The notes beneath the pieces are model-generated. The model did not search any database. It was not told the origin of the DNA and was given only the letters and a program-made list of their open reading frames with translations. A stretch of 64,000 bases of DNA from NCBI GenBank assembly GCA_000442125.1, contig KE546980.1, positions 248,001 to 312,000 of the forward strand, read 5' to 3'. The position numbers were made by a program, and so were the translations under genes. This DNA comes from Opeltia flavorubescens. Its lineage: Eukaryota > Ascomycota > Lecanoromycetes > Teloschistales > Teloschistaceae. Positions 34,959 to 47,107 of the stretch are shown piece after piece. Each line of letters opens with the position of its first letter. Positions within the stretch are counted from its first letter, which is position 1.

Positions 34959-37232
34959 CTAATCGACGTGTATCCTCCAGATTTCACGGTCAGCGCCTCC
35001 TTTGAATGCAGATTTTGTGTGCAGCATCGCAATGTTATCCGACAGCAAGACATCTCCCTGCTCCCAGCCAAACCGCAAACACACCCGTCTGTCATATACC
35101 ATTCGGTCCACCAATTCCACGATTTCCTGGCTGTCGTTTTGCATGGTGATTTCACATGTTGATGTCCTATTCTTCGACACCGACCATGACTCGTGCCATC
35201 GGAGACACGGCGTGTTGTTCTCTGGATGACGAACAACCAATGGGAGATCAGTAAGTGGGAGATTGCCAGCATCCCAAAGGCCGGCATTATCCATGCGCCA
35301 TCTCGCAGCCTCGAGACGTTCGACCGTATATGGAACGGGAAGATATTTGAAGAACAAGCGCGAGGAGGCGAAGAGAGTATACCCCGATCCTTTTGGAGGC
35401 GCAGCAATGGATGTGAAGTATTGGAATCTTCAAAAGGTCAGTCAGAATTGCTCATTAATTAAACCAGTCACTGTACTCACTTTGGTGATTTTTGGATTTT
35501 AATTTCGTTGCCTTGCTCGTCCTTTTGAGTAATGATGTTGAACATGCCGTCGTAGTGCATCGGCCGAGCGTCGCTGCTCATGAAATAATGCTCTTTTATT
35601 TCTTGTAAAACACCGGACGGTCCGGAAACGACATCTCCAACCTCATGAGCGTTGTTGATGAACAGCTCACGGTCTGTTGTCTCTGAAAATCCACGCAAGA
35701 CAATGGGAGACTGGATCTCCGCCAGCTGCCGGAGTTTCTTCGCATCCAAACTTCGATATGAAGGTTCAGGCTCGTCACCCTCAGTGGGAGTAGGACGGAT
35801 AACGAGTCCACAAGGATACAAGTGCTCAAACTCGACCTGTGTTTCGCCGAAATCATAAAGTGGTGACCTTTCCCGGAAATGATGCGGATGACCATCTTGA
35901 TAGATAAGATCATGTGTTTCACGGACATTTGCGGCATGTACAGTTCTAAATGTTCCATCGGCACTGACGGCAATAGACGAATGCCAGGGTGTCATGGACT
36001 GGCCTCCGGCGGGTTGGGGAATGAGGGGAACCGATAGTTTTGTCTTGCCAGTGGACGGGTGAATTGACAGACGAACGTAGTTGCCACACTTTTCTTCAAC
36101 GGCAGCAGCAAAAGCCTAGGACATGACACATCAGCCTGGAGCCTTGTAAATGGGTATTGTCGACTTACCTTGCCACGGGTGATCATCTGGTACGCAAGAT
36201 TTTCAATTGCCTCTTTGTATCTTCTTTTCGGACTGGGTAAACTCTGGGCCTCCTGCGCCATTCTGGTGTACATCAAATCTTTGGTCAAGAATTTGATATA
36301 GCCCCGATACGTCATGCGAGTATCCTCTTCCTCGATGACAGCCGTATGGGGATCGAAATTCCGTGGGCCGAATCTCGCTACAAGTTCTCGTCTGTAGCAA
36401 CCAGCATGGATGAGATACTCCTCCCTGGTGAGCCGATCTGTATTGGGATGGCTGAGAAGATCGACGATACGGAAAGCGCTGATGTGCGATAATCCTTTTT
36501 TCTGAACAATTCGTCGAATTCCGGTGCCATAATCCCAGACCTCGCTATCCTCGATTCCCATCAAATCTAATCACTGTAAGTCTTTGTCTTTCTTGAATAC
36601 ATCTCGCACATACCATTGTACACAAGACCATCCGATGCTATGGTCACATTGGCGCCATGCTCATATACTTCACAAATGCTGTCGCAAAGGCCATTGAGAT
36701 GCATCAATGCCAGCTCCTCACCCAAATCGACATGCGATCCCAAGGTCTTATCTTTCCTATTCGGTGACTTGAATGGAAAAGCTGGTAAGATCATGCGAAT
36801 TGGCTCCTGCTTGACAACACATGCCTCCACTACGGGCAGGAATTTGACCTTTCCAGGCCATGAGGCATCGCCAGAGACGGCATTATTCCCATATCTTTGG
36901 ATGATATCCAAGATTTGAATAGCGAGCTGGGCTGAAGGTCGGTCAGTCAGAGTGACGCTATCGCCCTGGTCTGCAACTGGCTGGACCGCTGGAGTTGAGA
37001 TGTCAGGTGTTTCTGGCAGGCTTTCCGGAGTCAATGGCCGATTAAGCCGAGGGAAACTGGGTACCCTCGGAATCTGATTATGCTTGCCCCCATGCCGGCC
37101 GCCTTTTTTGTTTTGTGAGTGTTGTTGTTGTGGGAGGAGTTGGGTCAATTGTGCAACGAGGGCGTCAACCTTATTCTCAAGAGCATTGAACTGTTGTACA
37201 TTGACAGCGGCATCGAGTGTTGGAGAAGACAT
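34959..37232 (-). CDS. Isocyanide synthase (DIT1/PvcA-type) fused to an Fe(II)/2-oxoglutarate dioxygenase (TauD/PvcB-type)
   Basis: Two-domain secondary-metabolism enzyme. The N-terminal DIT1/PvcA domain is expected to turn an amino acid amine (often Tyr or Trp) into an isonitrile. The C-terminal non-heme iron domain probably decarboxylates or desaturates the product, as PvcB does. Four exons, 37232..36614, 36566..36169, 36115..35481 and 35427..34959, close exactly to 2121 nt, 706 residues. ICS marks: FPFKSPNRKDKTLG near residue 155, DLGEELALMHL, and the splice-spanning SDGLVYN-DLMGIED near residue 205. Dioxygenase marks: HxD in MHYDGMF (His about 525) and the distal His in MLHTKSAF (about 687). 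Arg in REIWRIHVD near the C-terminus would bind 2-oxoglutarate. The N-terminal 90 residues are Gln/Pro-rich and disordered. Both domains look intact. An exporter and a bZIP gene lie downstream on the plus strand. Confidence 0.92.
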
Positions 37233-40200
37233 GTTAACAAAGAGAGAGGATATTAATGCGAAGAGGAAAGATGGAAGTCGCGAAAAAAATCGGTTGATCC
37301 TCGATCTCCAGGCTCTTTAAGCGGATGTCAAGACTTGATCCAGGATCGAATTGTCTCAGAATCGTATGTTTGAGAGCGAAGACTAATTATATGAGGACTC
37401 TATGCGGCAGCTGAAGATCATCGCTTCGGCTGACGCTGAATGGCTTCAACCGGTACTTGGACTAGCTCCCTATGATTACCTCACGTCACCCGATTACATT
37501 GCCGCAACAACGCCCCCAGTTTCGGTACACGCTAGAAGGTTTCATTGAGGATGCTATCGTCTACGGGGGGTGTGAGTCCATACATCAATAGGCATGGCGG
37601 ACAAGCATTGTTGCGTGGCCCATCATGATGGATACTTTGTCCTCGGAATAATCCGGACACGTGCTTTCTGTGTATTCGGGCCTTGCGAGGCCAGTCACAT
37701 ATTGCATGAGCTTACAAATTTTGCAGTGTTCGGATGGTTCCTTGCATGAGCTTACATGTCCTGTCACAATTAAACGCGGATTAAAGCGGAGTCCGCGCAG
37801 TATCGGTTTTTGGTTCTTAGCTGAGTGATGGAGCGGGCGACCCCCCTGAGGACACCAAGCAGCTACCATGTGGGGAGCGAACGGATTTGGGGTTTCCTCC
37901 GAGGAGCTTGGTACCTCAAGCGGGAAATATAATATGGACTCTCCAACCTCGTGGCACAGCCTTGATTGGAAACCTGGATCTGACATTGGCGAGTCAGCAT
38001 GGCGCTGAAGCCATTCAATCATTAGTGACGCCGGTGGACCTCCTCTTCGTAGCTCCTCTGAATGGTCCAGACTTGAACCGGACCTTCCATGCACGTAATG
38101 TAGAACGAAATCATGTAAGAGCTAGGCACGATACTCCAGGATATCTGGACGCCTTAGCGCTACCTTCATTCGTTTGTATGCTTTTTCTCTGGATGATACC
38201 CTCTGTGTACTCTCCATTCCATTCACGTGTTTCATAAAGCCGTTCTCCGGCCGAAGGAAGCATTGAGTTTCTGGCTGCCTAAGCTGCAAGCCACTCGACG
38301 GACCCATTTCCTGCTTGGGATTGGGGTCGAGGTTTGCTTGATATCACACATCAAGCTTACAACGATACCCATTTCGTCTCCAGGAAAGACATACTTGAAT
38401 TCCAGATTTTTCGAGCAGAAGCATTCGAATGTAAAGCTTGTCTACCATTTTGTCTCCTTCGAGCCTTGTATATTGTTTCTTTCAGCTTGTCAATTTTCTT
38501 ACCTCGAGAAGCTTTGATTCTTCTGCTAGGATCTCACGTAATTCAGTTACTCTCCGTTAGGTGTCTAGAGCCTTGGTATCTCCAATTTCCCTTTTTCCCT
38601 GCATAAAAAGACAGGTCCAAAAGGCGATACTATCATTTAGCTGTCATGCACTAAGTACAGAGACACGGAGCTTGCCAACTACTCAACCACCTGAGTCAAG
38701 GCAGCTCGTTTACTATTTCCATTGCCGGGTCAGTAAATTCAGGAGTCACAAGTGTTACGTGAAGTGTCTTGGAGTATCTATTGCCACGGCGGTTAATCAG
38801 AGCATGGCTTGAAAACTGGGTATTTGCCGGTTTTCACCTCCCAGATCTGGCTGGTTCAGCGAGTTGGTTAGCTTTCGAGCTTGCTTTGAGTCGTTCGTTC
38901 AAATCTCTCGCTTTCGCTTGCACTTTTTTCGATTGAGATGCATGAAGTCGTTCTCGAGTCCAGCGGAGGTCTTAAGTTCCGATTTCCGTGATCCATCGCC
39001 GGTTAGACGTGAGTGGAAAGTCTCGAACCGCCATCACGTTGGATCCATGATTCCCATTTTAGAAGATAGCGGGGGGCCTGGTAAGCGCTTTAATCTGGAA
39101 AAGAGCGAACGGATGGCAGGATTTGGCGCTTGCTAGTTGACTCATCGCCGCAACCGCGTGCCATTCATGTCTGGATCAGCCAAGATGGTTGGCTGTATCT
39201 GACCGGTCCGACTAAGCCCTTTGGACACAAGGATTGACGTGGCTTCGCGGATCTTCTGAATTGGGGCTATGTCTGCTCGAATCAAAGATCTTCCTTCTCC
39301 AGGAAACAGCTGATCTATGACGGAGCATTGTATGCGTCTTTCCACTCACCAGCATTGCCGAACACTAAATTTGCGAAGCCATGAGTAGTGTTATCAACGA
39401 TCGAGGACGCCATTTAAGGTTCGCAGGAAGTTTTCCTTTGCATTATCAAAGTCGCCGAAGAGGTTTGCCGAATTGAGCATGTCAGACAAACCACAACGGG
39501 TTATCAGTGAATCCCCAGCGGCCCCGGAATTAGCCCCTTGCTGCGCCGTTCTTCTAAGCATATCGATGACGAAGCAGGCGGTCGTGAAGAGGGTGTCCAC
39601 GTACGGGTCAGGTACATCACTCAGGTACAGTGATGTAGGTGGTGAATTGTGAGGGCGTTTTCCTGGGGTCATGACTCGAAGCCTCGACATTGTGGTACTC
39701 TCCAACGGGGAACAACAACCAGTATCGGTCTTGACCGTCTGCCGCTGATGGCCGGGGTATACTTTCAGGAACGAAAATTCACTAGAATTCTAGAACCAAC
39801 GTTCCCCACACGAAGACATATATCAAGTGGGGGGAAGAGTCGAATAGCGTAGATAGTTACTCAGACTACTTTACTGTCCCAGTGTACCACCTCGACCGGT
39901 TGAGTGAACGACTCATGGCGGCTCCTCAATTTAACTAAGGATTCTCCACTTATGTCAACAAGCAGGGTGACTGCAGTCCTCCAACGGTTGTGTCTTGGCA
40001 GTGTAGAATGTAGTAGACTTTTTGGAGAGGAAAAAGTGCCTTTCATGTCAGCTTACTGTGCAGTCAGACTACTCAGCCGGGAGGATCTTAACATTCCCGC
40101 AACGCCGATGCCGTTTTCAGCAGGAGGCTCGGCTTCCTCCGATACGCAATTAGCTACAGGCCAAAAAAAAACGTGCTCAAAACATGGATCAGGCTGAAGG

Positions 40201-40400
40201 AGGCTGTACAAGTACGTATCGGTTTAATTTGTATTTCCTTAGCTAAGATTTAAGTCAGCGACACTTGGACTTTAGGTCGTTCACTTCGCTCCATTTTCTT
40301 TTTTTCTCCCACCTTCCCTCACATGCGGACTTAGTTCCGCGGCAGCTAAGGGCGGGTGATTTTCAACAGCACACAGCAGCACGGAAAAGCCGTTTTAGTT
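37233..40400. other. 3.2-kb region between the isocyanide synthase and the MFS gene
   Basis: Divergent promoter region. It contains several protein-like but unassignable fragments on the minus strand, notably the ORF listed at 39394..39690. A near-perfect direct repeat of TTGCATGAGCTTACA occurs near 37703 and 37741. No complete gene is seen. Confidence 0.35.
39394..39690 (-). CDS. Unrecognised ORF, possibly a gene fragment
   Basis: About 98 codons from an ATG at 39690. The C-terminal half reads like real protein (DVPDPYVDTLFTTACFVIDML, then NLFGDFDNAKENFLRTLNG) and contains probable helices, but I cannot name a family and found no in-phase exon partners. It could be the remnant of a further cluster gene or a short hypothetical gene. 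Confidence 0.3.
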   Translation of the reverse strand: MSRLRVMTPGKRPHNSPPTSLYLSDVPDPYVDTLFTTACFVIDMLRRTAQQGANSGAAGDSLITRCGLSDMLNSANLFGDFDNAKENFLRTLNGVLDR

Positions 40401-42311
40401 ATGGCAGCTAGCGATGAGAAGAAGCTCGCCCCTCCTCCTGTGCCGGCCGATCTTCAAGAAGAAGAAGGGCCAAAAACTAGTGATACCGCCCAGGAGAAAA
40501 CTACCACGGCACCACCACCAGCACCGCTACCGCTACAAAACGGCGGCCCTAATCCAAACCTCGTCGACCCTTCCCAATCAACGACGCCCAAACCCCCATA
40601 TTCTGCCCTTAGTCCAGGACGACGGCGTTTCATCCTTGGAATTGTCACCGCGACGGGTTTCTTTGGACCCTTGGCTGGCGGCATCTATCTGCCCGCACTA
40701 CCGACGTTGCAAGATGTCTTCAATACCTCTGCCACGACTATCAACGCTACGGTCTCGGTCTTCATGGCTATCTTATCCATAGCGGTACGCGAAAAACTCA
40801 AAACTCTATTTAAAACGCTAGATAGATTTTATCACAGACATGGCGCTAGGGTCTTAGGACGACCGTTGAAATCTTTTAGTAGTATTCCTGTTGAATTTTC
40901 TTCGCTGACCCCGTTTGCTTTCTAGCCGCTGTTCTGGGGTTCACTAGCAGACTATGGTGGCCGCAAACCCCTGTACATGGTCTCCTTGGCCATCTACATT
41001 GCCTCGAACATCCTGATGGCCGCTCTCCCGGCCAACCTGGCCGCGATCTTCGTCCTGAGAATCGTCCAGGGTATTGGCGCTGCTGCCGGTCTGTCACTGG
41101 GAGCAGGGACCGTGGCCGATATCACGGAGCCGAGATTCAGAGCTTCGGCAATTTCTGTGGTCTTGCTTGGACCACAACTGGGTCCAGTGCTGGGGCCTTT
41201 ACTTGGCGGTGCCATCACGGGAAGTGCCAGCTGGAGGTGGACCTTTGGCTTTCTTGGTGAGAAATGGCTGATGCTGACAAGCGAACGATATTGACGAGTG
41301 CCCCGCTAGCTATCACCTGTACGGCCGTATACGTCCTCGTCGTTTTCTGTCTTCCCGAAACGTTGAGATCGATTGTTGGCAACGCATCTTGCTATGCCAA
41401 TACGAGCTGGATCATTCGACCCAAATGGAGACAGGAGCCTCTCGTTGATCCAGCGAAATTTCCCAGGCCTCCGCCACCCACGCTTCTTGGCTTGATCAAG
41501 TTGCTTCGGTACCCTCCCATTGTCATTGTGTCGATCAATAATGCGTTTTTGTTTGGCGGTTACTATGGGTTGAACGTCACCCTGCCAATGTTCCTTGAAG
41601 ACGGATATGGTTTCACGACCGCTGAAGTCGGAGTAGCGTATCTAGCCCCTGGTGAGCTTTGACTCGTCAGCCACATGTTTGAAAGCATTCCACTAACCCA
41701 AGCATAGGGCTCAGTTTAATAGCCGGCTCACTCCTTAGCGGTCGCGTCTCCGACTGGCACCGGGCGCAATTCGTTAAGCGCTCCACAGATGGCCAGCCTC
41801 ATCCCGAGCACCGTCTCCACCTTCAGATTCCTGGAGTGATCGTCTCAATGGCGGGGGTCTTGATGTATGGCTGGTTCATTCACTTCCGTGTCCATGTTGC
41901 GGCTGTCATTGTCTCCACTGCTATAGGTGAGTCATCAAGCCTAATCTCCCCATGTTTCGGCAAATGCCGCGAGAGCTGACAATCCCATTCCTAGCGGCCT
42001 TTGGCATGACATGGGTCTTCATCACCACAACCAGCTACCTCACCGAAAGCTTCAAAGAAACCCCAGCAACACTTGTAGCACTGGCTAGTTTGTTCCGGAA
42101 CCCGGCTGCTGCGGTGGCGGCAGTGGTTGTTCCGCCCCTGCTGCCGAAGATGGGTATCGGATGGTGTTTCACTGGTTTGGCACTTCTGGAATTGACATGT
42201 GTGGGCTCCATAGCCTTCCTAATGCTGTATGGGAAGACAATGAGATCGAACTATGAATTGAAGAGGAGTCAAGAAAAGGAGCAAAAAGCGAATAATGCAG
42301 GCGCGAAATAA
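40401..42311 (+). CDS. MFS drug:H+ antiporter, DHA1/QDR (Dtr1-like) class
   Basis: Twelve-TM exporter. Five exons, 40401..40784, 40926..41256, 41310..41651, 41708..41926 and 41995..42311, close to 1593 nt (530 residues). The 75-residue N-terminus is hydrophilic and Pro-rich. GIYLPALPTLQDVFNTS starts the first helix region. Motif A is GSLADYGGRKP at residues 133-143, and the antiporter motif C is PQLGPVLGPLLGG. The central loop holds FCLPETLRSIVGN, the loop signature of QDR/DTR1-type carriers. Yeast Dtr1 of this class exports the DIT1 product bisformyl dityrosine, so the presence of a relative next to a DIT1-type enzyme fits export of the product. The first intron is unusually long (141 nt). 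Confidence 0.88.
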
Positions 42312-43086
42312 AAGGTCTTTTTGAGAGTTGAAAAAAGTATTGCATATGCATGGTATTCAATTGGAAAGGGAAAAGCCTCCAAATATTGTATCAGGGCAAA
42401 AGAGAGTTATGTAGATATTGAACCCAGCAGCGCGGGGGTGATCAGCCAGCATTTAAATTTGCCGCTGTACATAATATAGAGGACATTCTGGAGCGCTAAC
42501 CGGCAAACTGGGTGCATTCTCTCAAGCATCATAGCTTCGTCATCATGCAAATATCAACCCTGGCAGCAACAGTCAGTAGTTGCTGCAATAGGTATCGTCG
42601 GATGCAAGAGTGCAATCCTGGTTGTCGAAGATGGCGTTGGTATAAGCTTTGAAACTCGTTGTGGTGCCCGCTGTCATCTGACGGGTTTTCCATCTAGCTC
42701 GTTGCCTTAAATTCTGCACCATTTGTTTAAGTCATCCGCAGCTCCCGTAGACCAAAGTTGGGACGCCAAGACTGTCGAGCATCGCCAAATATGGTTCAAA
42801 GTTTCCGAGGATTCAGTGGAGCTGCTTTTATACAATGATCACCCTCCGAGTCCCAATTCTTTCTCCTCCTATGGCAGTCACTTGGTCGTCACTGTGGCAC
42901 AACTTGGATTTTTGAAGCCAGCCTGAAGCCATACCAGATTGTAGAGCCTATGGTCAGAAGATTAATGTGAATGCTCATTGCATGCGCTCTTGAAAATGCT
43001 TTGTTCTTCGCTTTCATTTCCTCACTGCACTTCGGATCGTTGTATTTCCTTCCGTCTCTTGTCTCTGCGGTGCAATTGCGTCAGTC
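42312..43086. other. Convergent intergenic region
   Basis: About 775 bases between the 3' ends of the MFS and DUF4149-like genes; no gene seen. Confidence 0.4.
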
Positions 43087-43549
43087 TCAACGACCTCTTA
43101 TGGAGATGGAATTTGCGTCACCTTGGTGGATCCGTTCTACCATGGTAGTCTGTGCCCTTGGACCATAAACTAGCAAATTCAATGCCGCCGTTATTCCACC
43201 GATCGCAAGCGGAGCCAAATCGCCAAGAGATTTGGCGAGCGACAAGGGACCATGAGGAGGGTGTGTTGCGGCGGTTAAGAGGGTCAGGATGGATTGCAGT
43301 CGAAAATAGGCGGGGAAGACACGCTTCTGCAGGGTTGTGAAGGCGGATATGGGGAGCGCGTTGTAGGAGATTTTGGTCATGACAAAGCTCTGGAACTGCA
43401 TTAGCACGGGCTTTAAGCTGGCATTAGTAACAATGTCAACATGCCTGGTAGAGCTCCGTCCCCAGCAGCGTGCCATAGAGTAACAAGTGGTACGGTGCGA
43501 GTGCTGTAAAAGGCTCGATGATAGCAAAAGACAAGGACGCGATTGCCAT
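43087..43549 (-). CDS. DUF4149 / TMEM205-like small membrane protein
   Basis: Small integral membrane protein; the family is conserved in fungi and animals but its role is poorly known. Two exons, 43549..43445 and 43389..43087, give 135 residues. APYHLLLYGTLLGTELYQ joins SFVMTKISYNALPISAFTTLQKRVFPAYF. The remainder is LAPLAIGGITAALNLLVYGPRAQ and a conserved VERIHQ near the end. The intron must start with GC (GCATGT...TTCCAG) for the conserved TELYQ-SFVMTK junction to hold, so this is a GC-AG intron. About four TM segments are visible. The C-terminus (GDANSISIRGR) is shorter than in many homologs, which continue after the VER helix. Confidence 0.75.
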
Positions 43550-46500
43550 AATGTAAGATAATGAGGTTCTTGCCTACAAAGCTAGGATGCAGCCCAATTA
43601 GGGAAAGCTGCTGCCTAGAGCCTCCCCCCGCTGACACACGGTCGGAGGATTAATGCGTCAGCTCATTAATTATCACGATCCTACTATTCAGATCTAATAA
43701 TCCATCGCGGGATAATTCGAACACTATCTGAGAAAGCTTAGCTGACGCTTTCTCCCAATAGGATGGATTCGAGTGCCGGGGTGTTTTGGCCAATATTGCG
43801 CAATTCCTCCTTGAAATGACACTCGAATCCTATGCTGAACGGCCGTTCCTATAAATCCGCATGACTTTTCTTGGATTTGCGGAGCGAATCCTCCGCGTGT
43901 CGCAACATGATCTCCAAGTAAAGCAATCCCTAACCTGGCAGACTGCGCCCTCGAGAAAATCGTTGACAAGTCTCACACTCGTGACAACTTGTCTCCCCGG
44001 ACTAGCAAGCTGAAAGCACACAGCTCTTGCCCAACTGGCTCTTTCATCTTTGTCAAACGTAGCGATGGGGGCTACACATTCACCAGGAAAAAACGTCATC
44101 ATACCTTGATCTCGTCGCCAGATCGCGTCCAAAAGGAAACGCCATGCATACACCACGTTTTCGACACATGGTCGGGTGGCATGGACTGCTTGGGTACACC
44201 ATCTCCGGTAATACTCGGTGAACACCATCCAAGATACACCATGGTCCAGTGATACCGATATGGTGTGTTCAGCTATGTCAATGGCTGTGCTCGGTGTAAC
44301 CTCCGCCACGTTCAATTTTGGGGGCCATCACATCCATCTTGGGAGCAATATCTAGCGACTGGTACTGAAGAGCTCGGTGCAGTAAGTCGAGTTTGCTTTG
44401 GTTTGAAGCTTACTTGCTGCACACTGAGTCCGAATGTACTCCGCGGAACGAGAACATTTCGTGGACCTGCTAGGAGACACTTGACATGTGCCTGACCACA
44501 CGTCCTCAGCCCCGAATGAGAAAACCACAGGGGGCTTTTACTCCCTAGACACTTCATGGTATGCGAGCACACGTCAGAGATGAACATGAAATGGATAGCA
44601 TCTGACAAGATTCGTACTGGCTTCTCTTCTCGGCTGACACATTCTCTTCTCGGCTAACACATTGACATCGAACAAAGCGATGCGGCGAAGAATCTGATAC
44701 TCTATGGGACTCTAATGAAATTTCGGTACCTCTGCACAAGCGCCTGATCTTTGTTCCTCACTCTTGGTCCACTGGCTAAGCCGCTGGCAAGCGCGATCCT
44801 CATCCTCTTGTCATTGGCAAAGACGTGACCTTGAATCCATGTCCAGCATGCAACCTACACCAGCAATCGTCCCCAAAAGGTGTCGTGGCTTTAATGAAAC
44901 GCGAGGTGAACTGATATGGGTTTCAAAGCTTGTACCGGATCCGCCAGCTCGCAAGGTAACGAAATGGCCTAATCGCGCCCTCAAACATGCTGGACGCCAC
45001 AGACAACATGGTGCTACAACATCATTTCAGGTCCAACTCTTCCGACAATGGCCTCATTTTTATCGATGTCGCATCATTGACAGCGGTTGGTTTCCAGACG
45101 TTTCGACCTGCCAGCGGAATATTGGACGATCAGGAACGACGGCACTTTGCTCCTTCCGTCAATTCTTTCCAGCCAGTGGCACGACGATGATCCTCCCGCT
45201 CAAGGTACGCCATTCTACCCTCCCGTGCCATCGACGCCTCCAACACGCAATTGACCACTCATGGGATGATCCTCTTATTCTTTGCATCTTCGTTCGATCC
45301 GACGTCAATGGCTTTGACGAGTATTTTTATCAATACTGTCGGCACCATCTCTGACACACTTCTGATATCGAGAGTAGGGTTGCAGCGGCCGAGCACGGGT
45401 GAGCTTCTCAACGCGCATGACCCCATACCAGCTATGGCTCGGATCGTCGTGAGGACTGTTCCTAAACTGACTCAAGGTTTTCTGCACTGTTTGCAAGTTC
45501 CCGCCTTGGTGACGGGCACTGCAGCGGCGGAAGGCAGCTAAAGATTGGAACGGTCGAATTGAGATCTTATGAAGGGACGGCGCCGGCGCCATGGCAGAGC
45601 AAGGTAGCCGGAGAGTGCCTTTGGGCTGATGGCCGGTTACGAAAGCTTCAATAGGTGTCTTCGTAACTGTCGGCGATACGGTACGCTAAATTGGGATGTT
45701 GCATCGTCACGAGCGAACCTTACTGGATGCAGAGGCCCTGCCGCGAGCTGGTTCTGGCCGCCTGAGAGACATCGGATCTATCCGCAGAACCTCGATCCAC
45801 CGCCGGTGGGGCCGAGTTTTAAAGAACTTTTCACACGTGGAAATGAATCTTCCAGCCTTATTTTCACCATGGATAGAGTGGATTAAGATGGGAAAGACAG
45901 CTTCGTCATCAATACTTGTTCGAAATGCAGCGGCGGGTTTTGTAACCTTTGTGCCGCTTAGAGAGCTGAGGACGGCAGGGGATGCATAAGGTAACACGTA
46001 GCAGTGACTAGTACTGCAGATGTTCGGTTGATGGCCGCAGTCCTTAATCGTTGATCGATGAGTGAGATAAGGTCAGCACTAAACTGTCGAGTACAACGCT
46101 GGTCGAGTCATCCACTAGCCTTGACAGTCTCACGAGTCTGTGCAGCGCATTGCTTTCATCATTGGCTCGCTCCCAGCGTTTTCCAATTTGGCGACTTTCA
46201 ACCGCCTACAGTTAGCTACGTACGGTAGCGGTATCCGACCACCGATGGAACTGACCCCGAAGCTGTTTAGGCTTAGAAAGCGCTTGGCGGCGGGCGTGCC
46301 GAAAGAAATTGGATTGACAGGCCTAGCACTTCCTGATACTTAGTGATACCCCCGCTTTTGTCCATTCTAAGGCCTTCAGCCAAATAGAATAACTGTGGAA
46401 CTTGTGACACCGCCAGACGCCACGGTCAGAATAGGCTCCATCATCCTCTCTTTAGCTACATCACCCTTGGTAGGCCTAACACCATCAGCCCTCCCACCAT

Positions 46501-47107
46501 CCCAGTCAGGCACACTATTCTCCGACGCCGCGCCTCTGCACTGATGACCGACAGGGAACCCATTGCTGATAATCCATCATGGGTAAGACGCCCTTACAAC
46601 CTTACCTCAGACACTAGTGCAATATGACCTTTCTCGAAGCCAATCCTACAAGCCATCACCACATGCTGCTCTTTGGCCCGCAGCCGTTACGCCCAACACG
46701 ACCGAGTCCTCCTATCTATGGACCAACACGATGCGAACCGTCCGGCCCCAACTGTCTACCGTTCAACCCTGCATCTCGTTGGCTGCCATCATTTCCTCAA
46801 TGTAACGAACCATCTGCCGAGAATTTTCAGCTGTGCGTTTCACATCCCACCACACGGCTGTGCCTTAGAAGATCCCTTCAATACGCAGCTTCAATTGCTT
46901 ACCATGCCCTGCCCGGAAGCTGGAGCAACGGCAAGCGACGGACTAGCCACTAGCAGTAGGATTAAAAGTCTATCGGCCTCGTCAGCTATCAGATGAACAT
47001 TAATTAGACATATCCTCCCCGGACATCACCTCAATCTTCTTCCAACTTCAAGTCAATTCTACCATCCAACAACTTCCCAACATTCACCCTCACTTCCACT
47101 TCTCTAC
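43550..47107. other. 3.6-kb region with no recognisable gene
   Basis: Overlapping ORFs in several frames (for example 44764..45354 plus and 45707..45997 minus) lack starts, splice partners or domains. A tandem duplication of about 20 bases (TTCTCTTCTCGGCT units) lies near 44618-44662. It may contain decayed gene pieces or the bZIP promoter, but I can support nothing specific. Confidence 0.35.

Noticed and set aside
43830-44315. A 161-codon minus-strand ORF
   Set aside because: It has no ATG at its start, no domain and no splice partners.
44764-45354. A 196-codon plus-strand ORF near the bZIP gene
   Set aside because: Arg/His/Ser-rich translation without features, overlapped by other ORFs in other frames; most likely chance.
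46617-46996. Three overlapping ORFs in all plus frames
   Set aside because: Simultaneous opening in three frames reflects composition, not coding; no domain seen.
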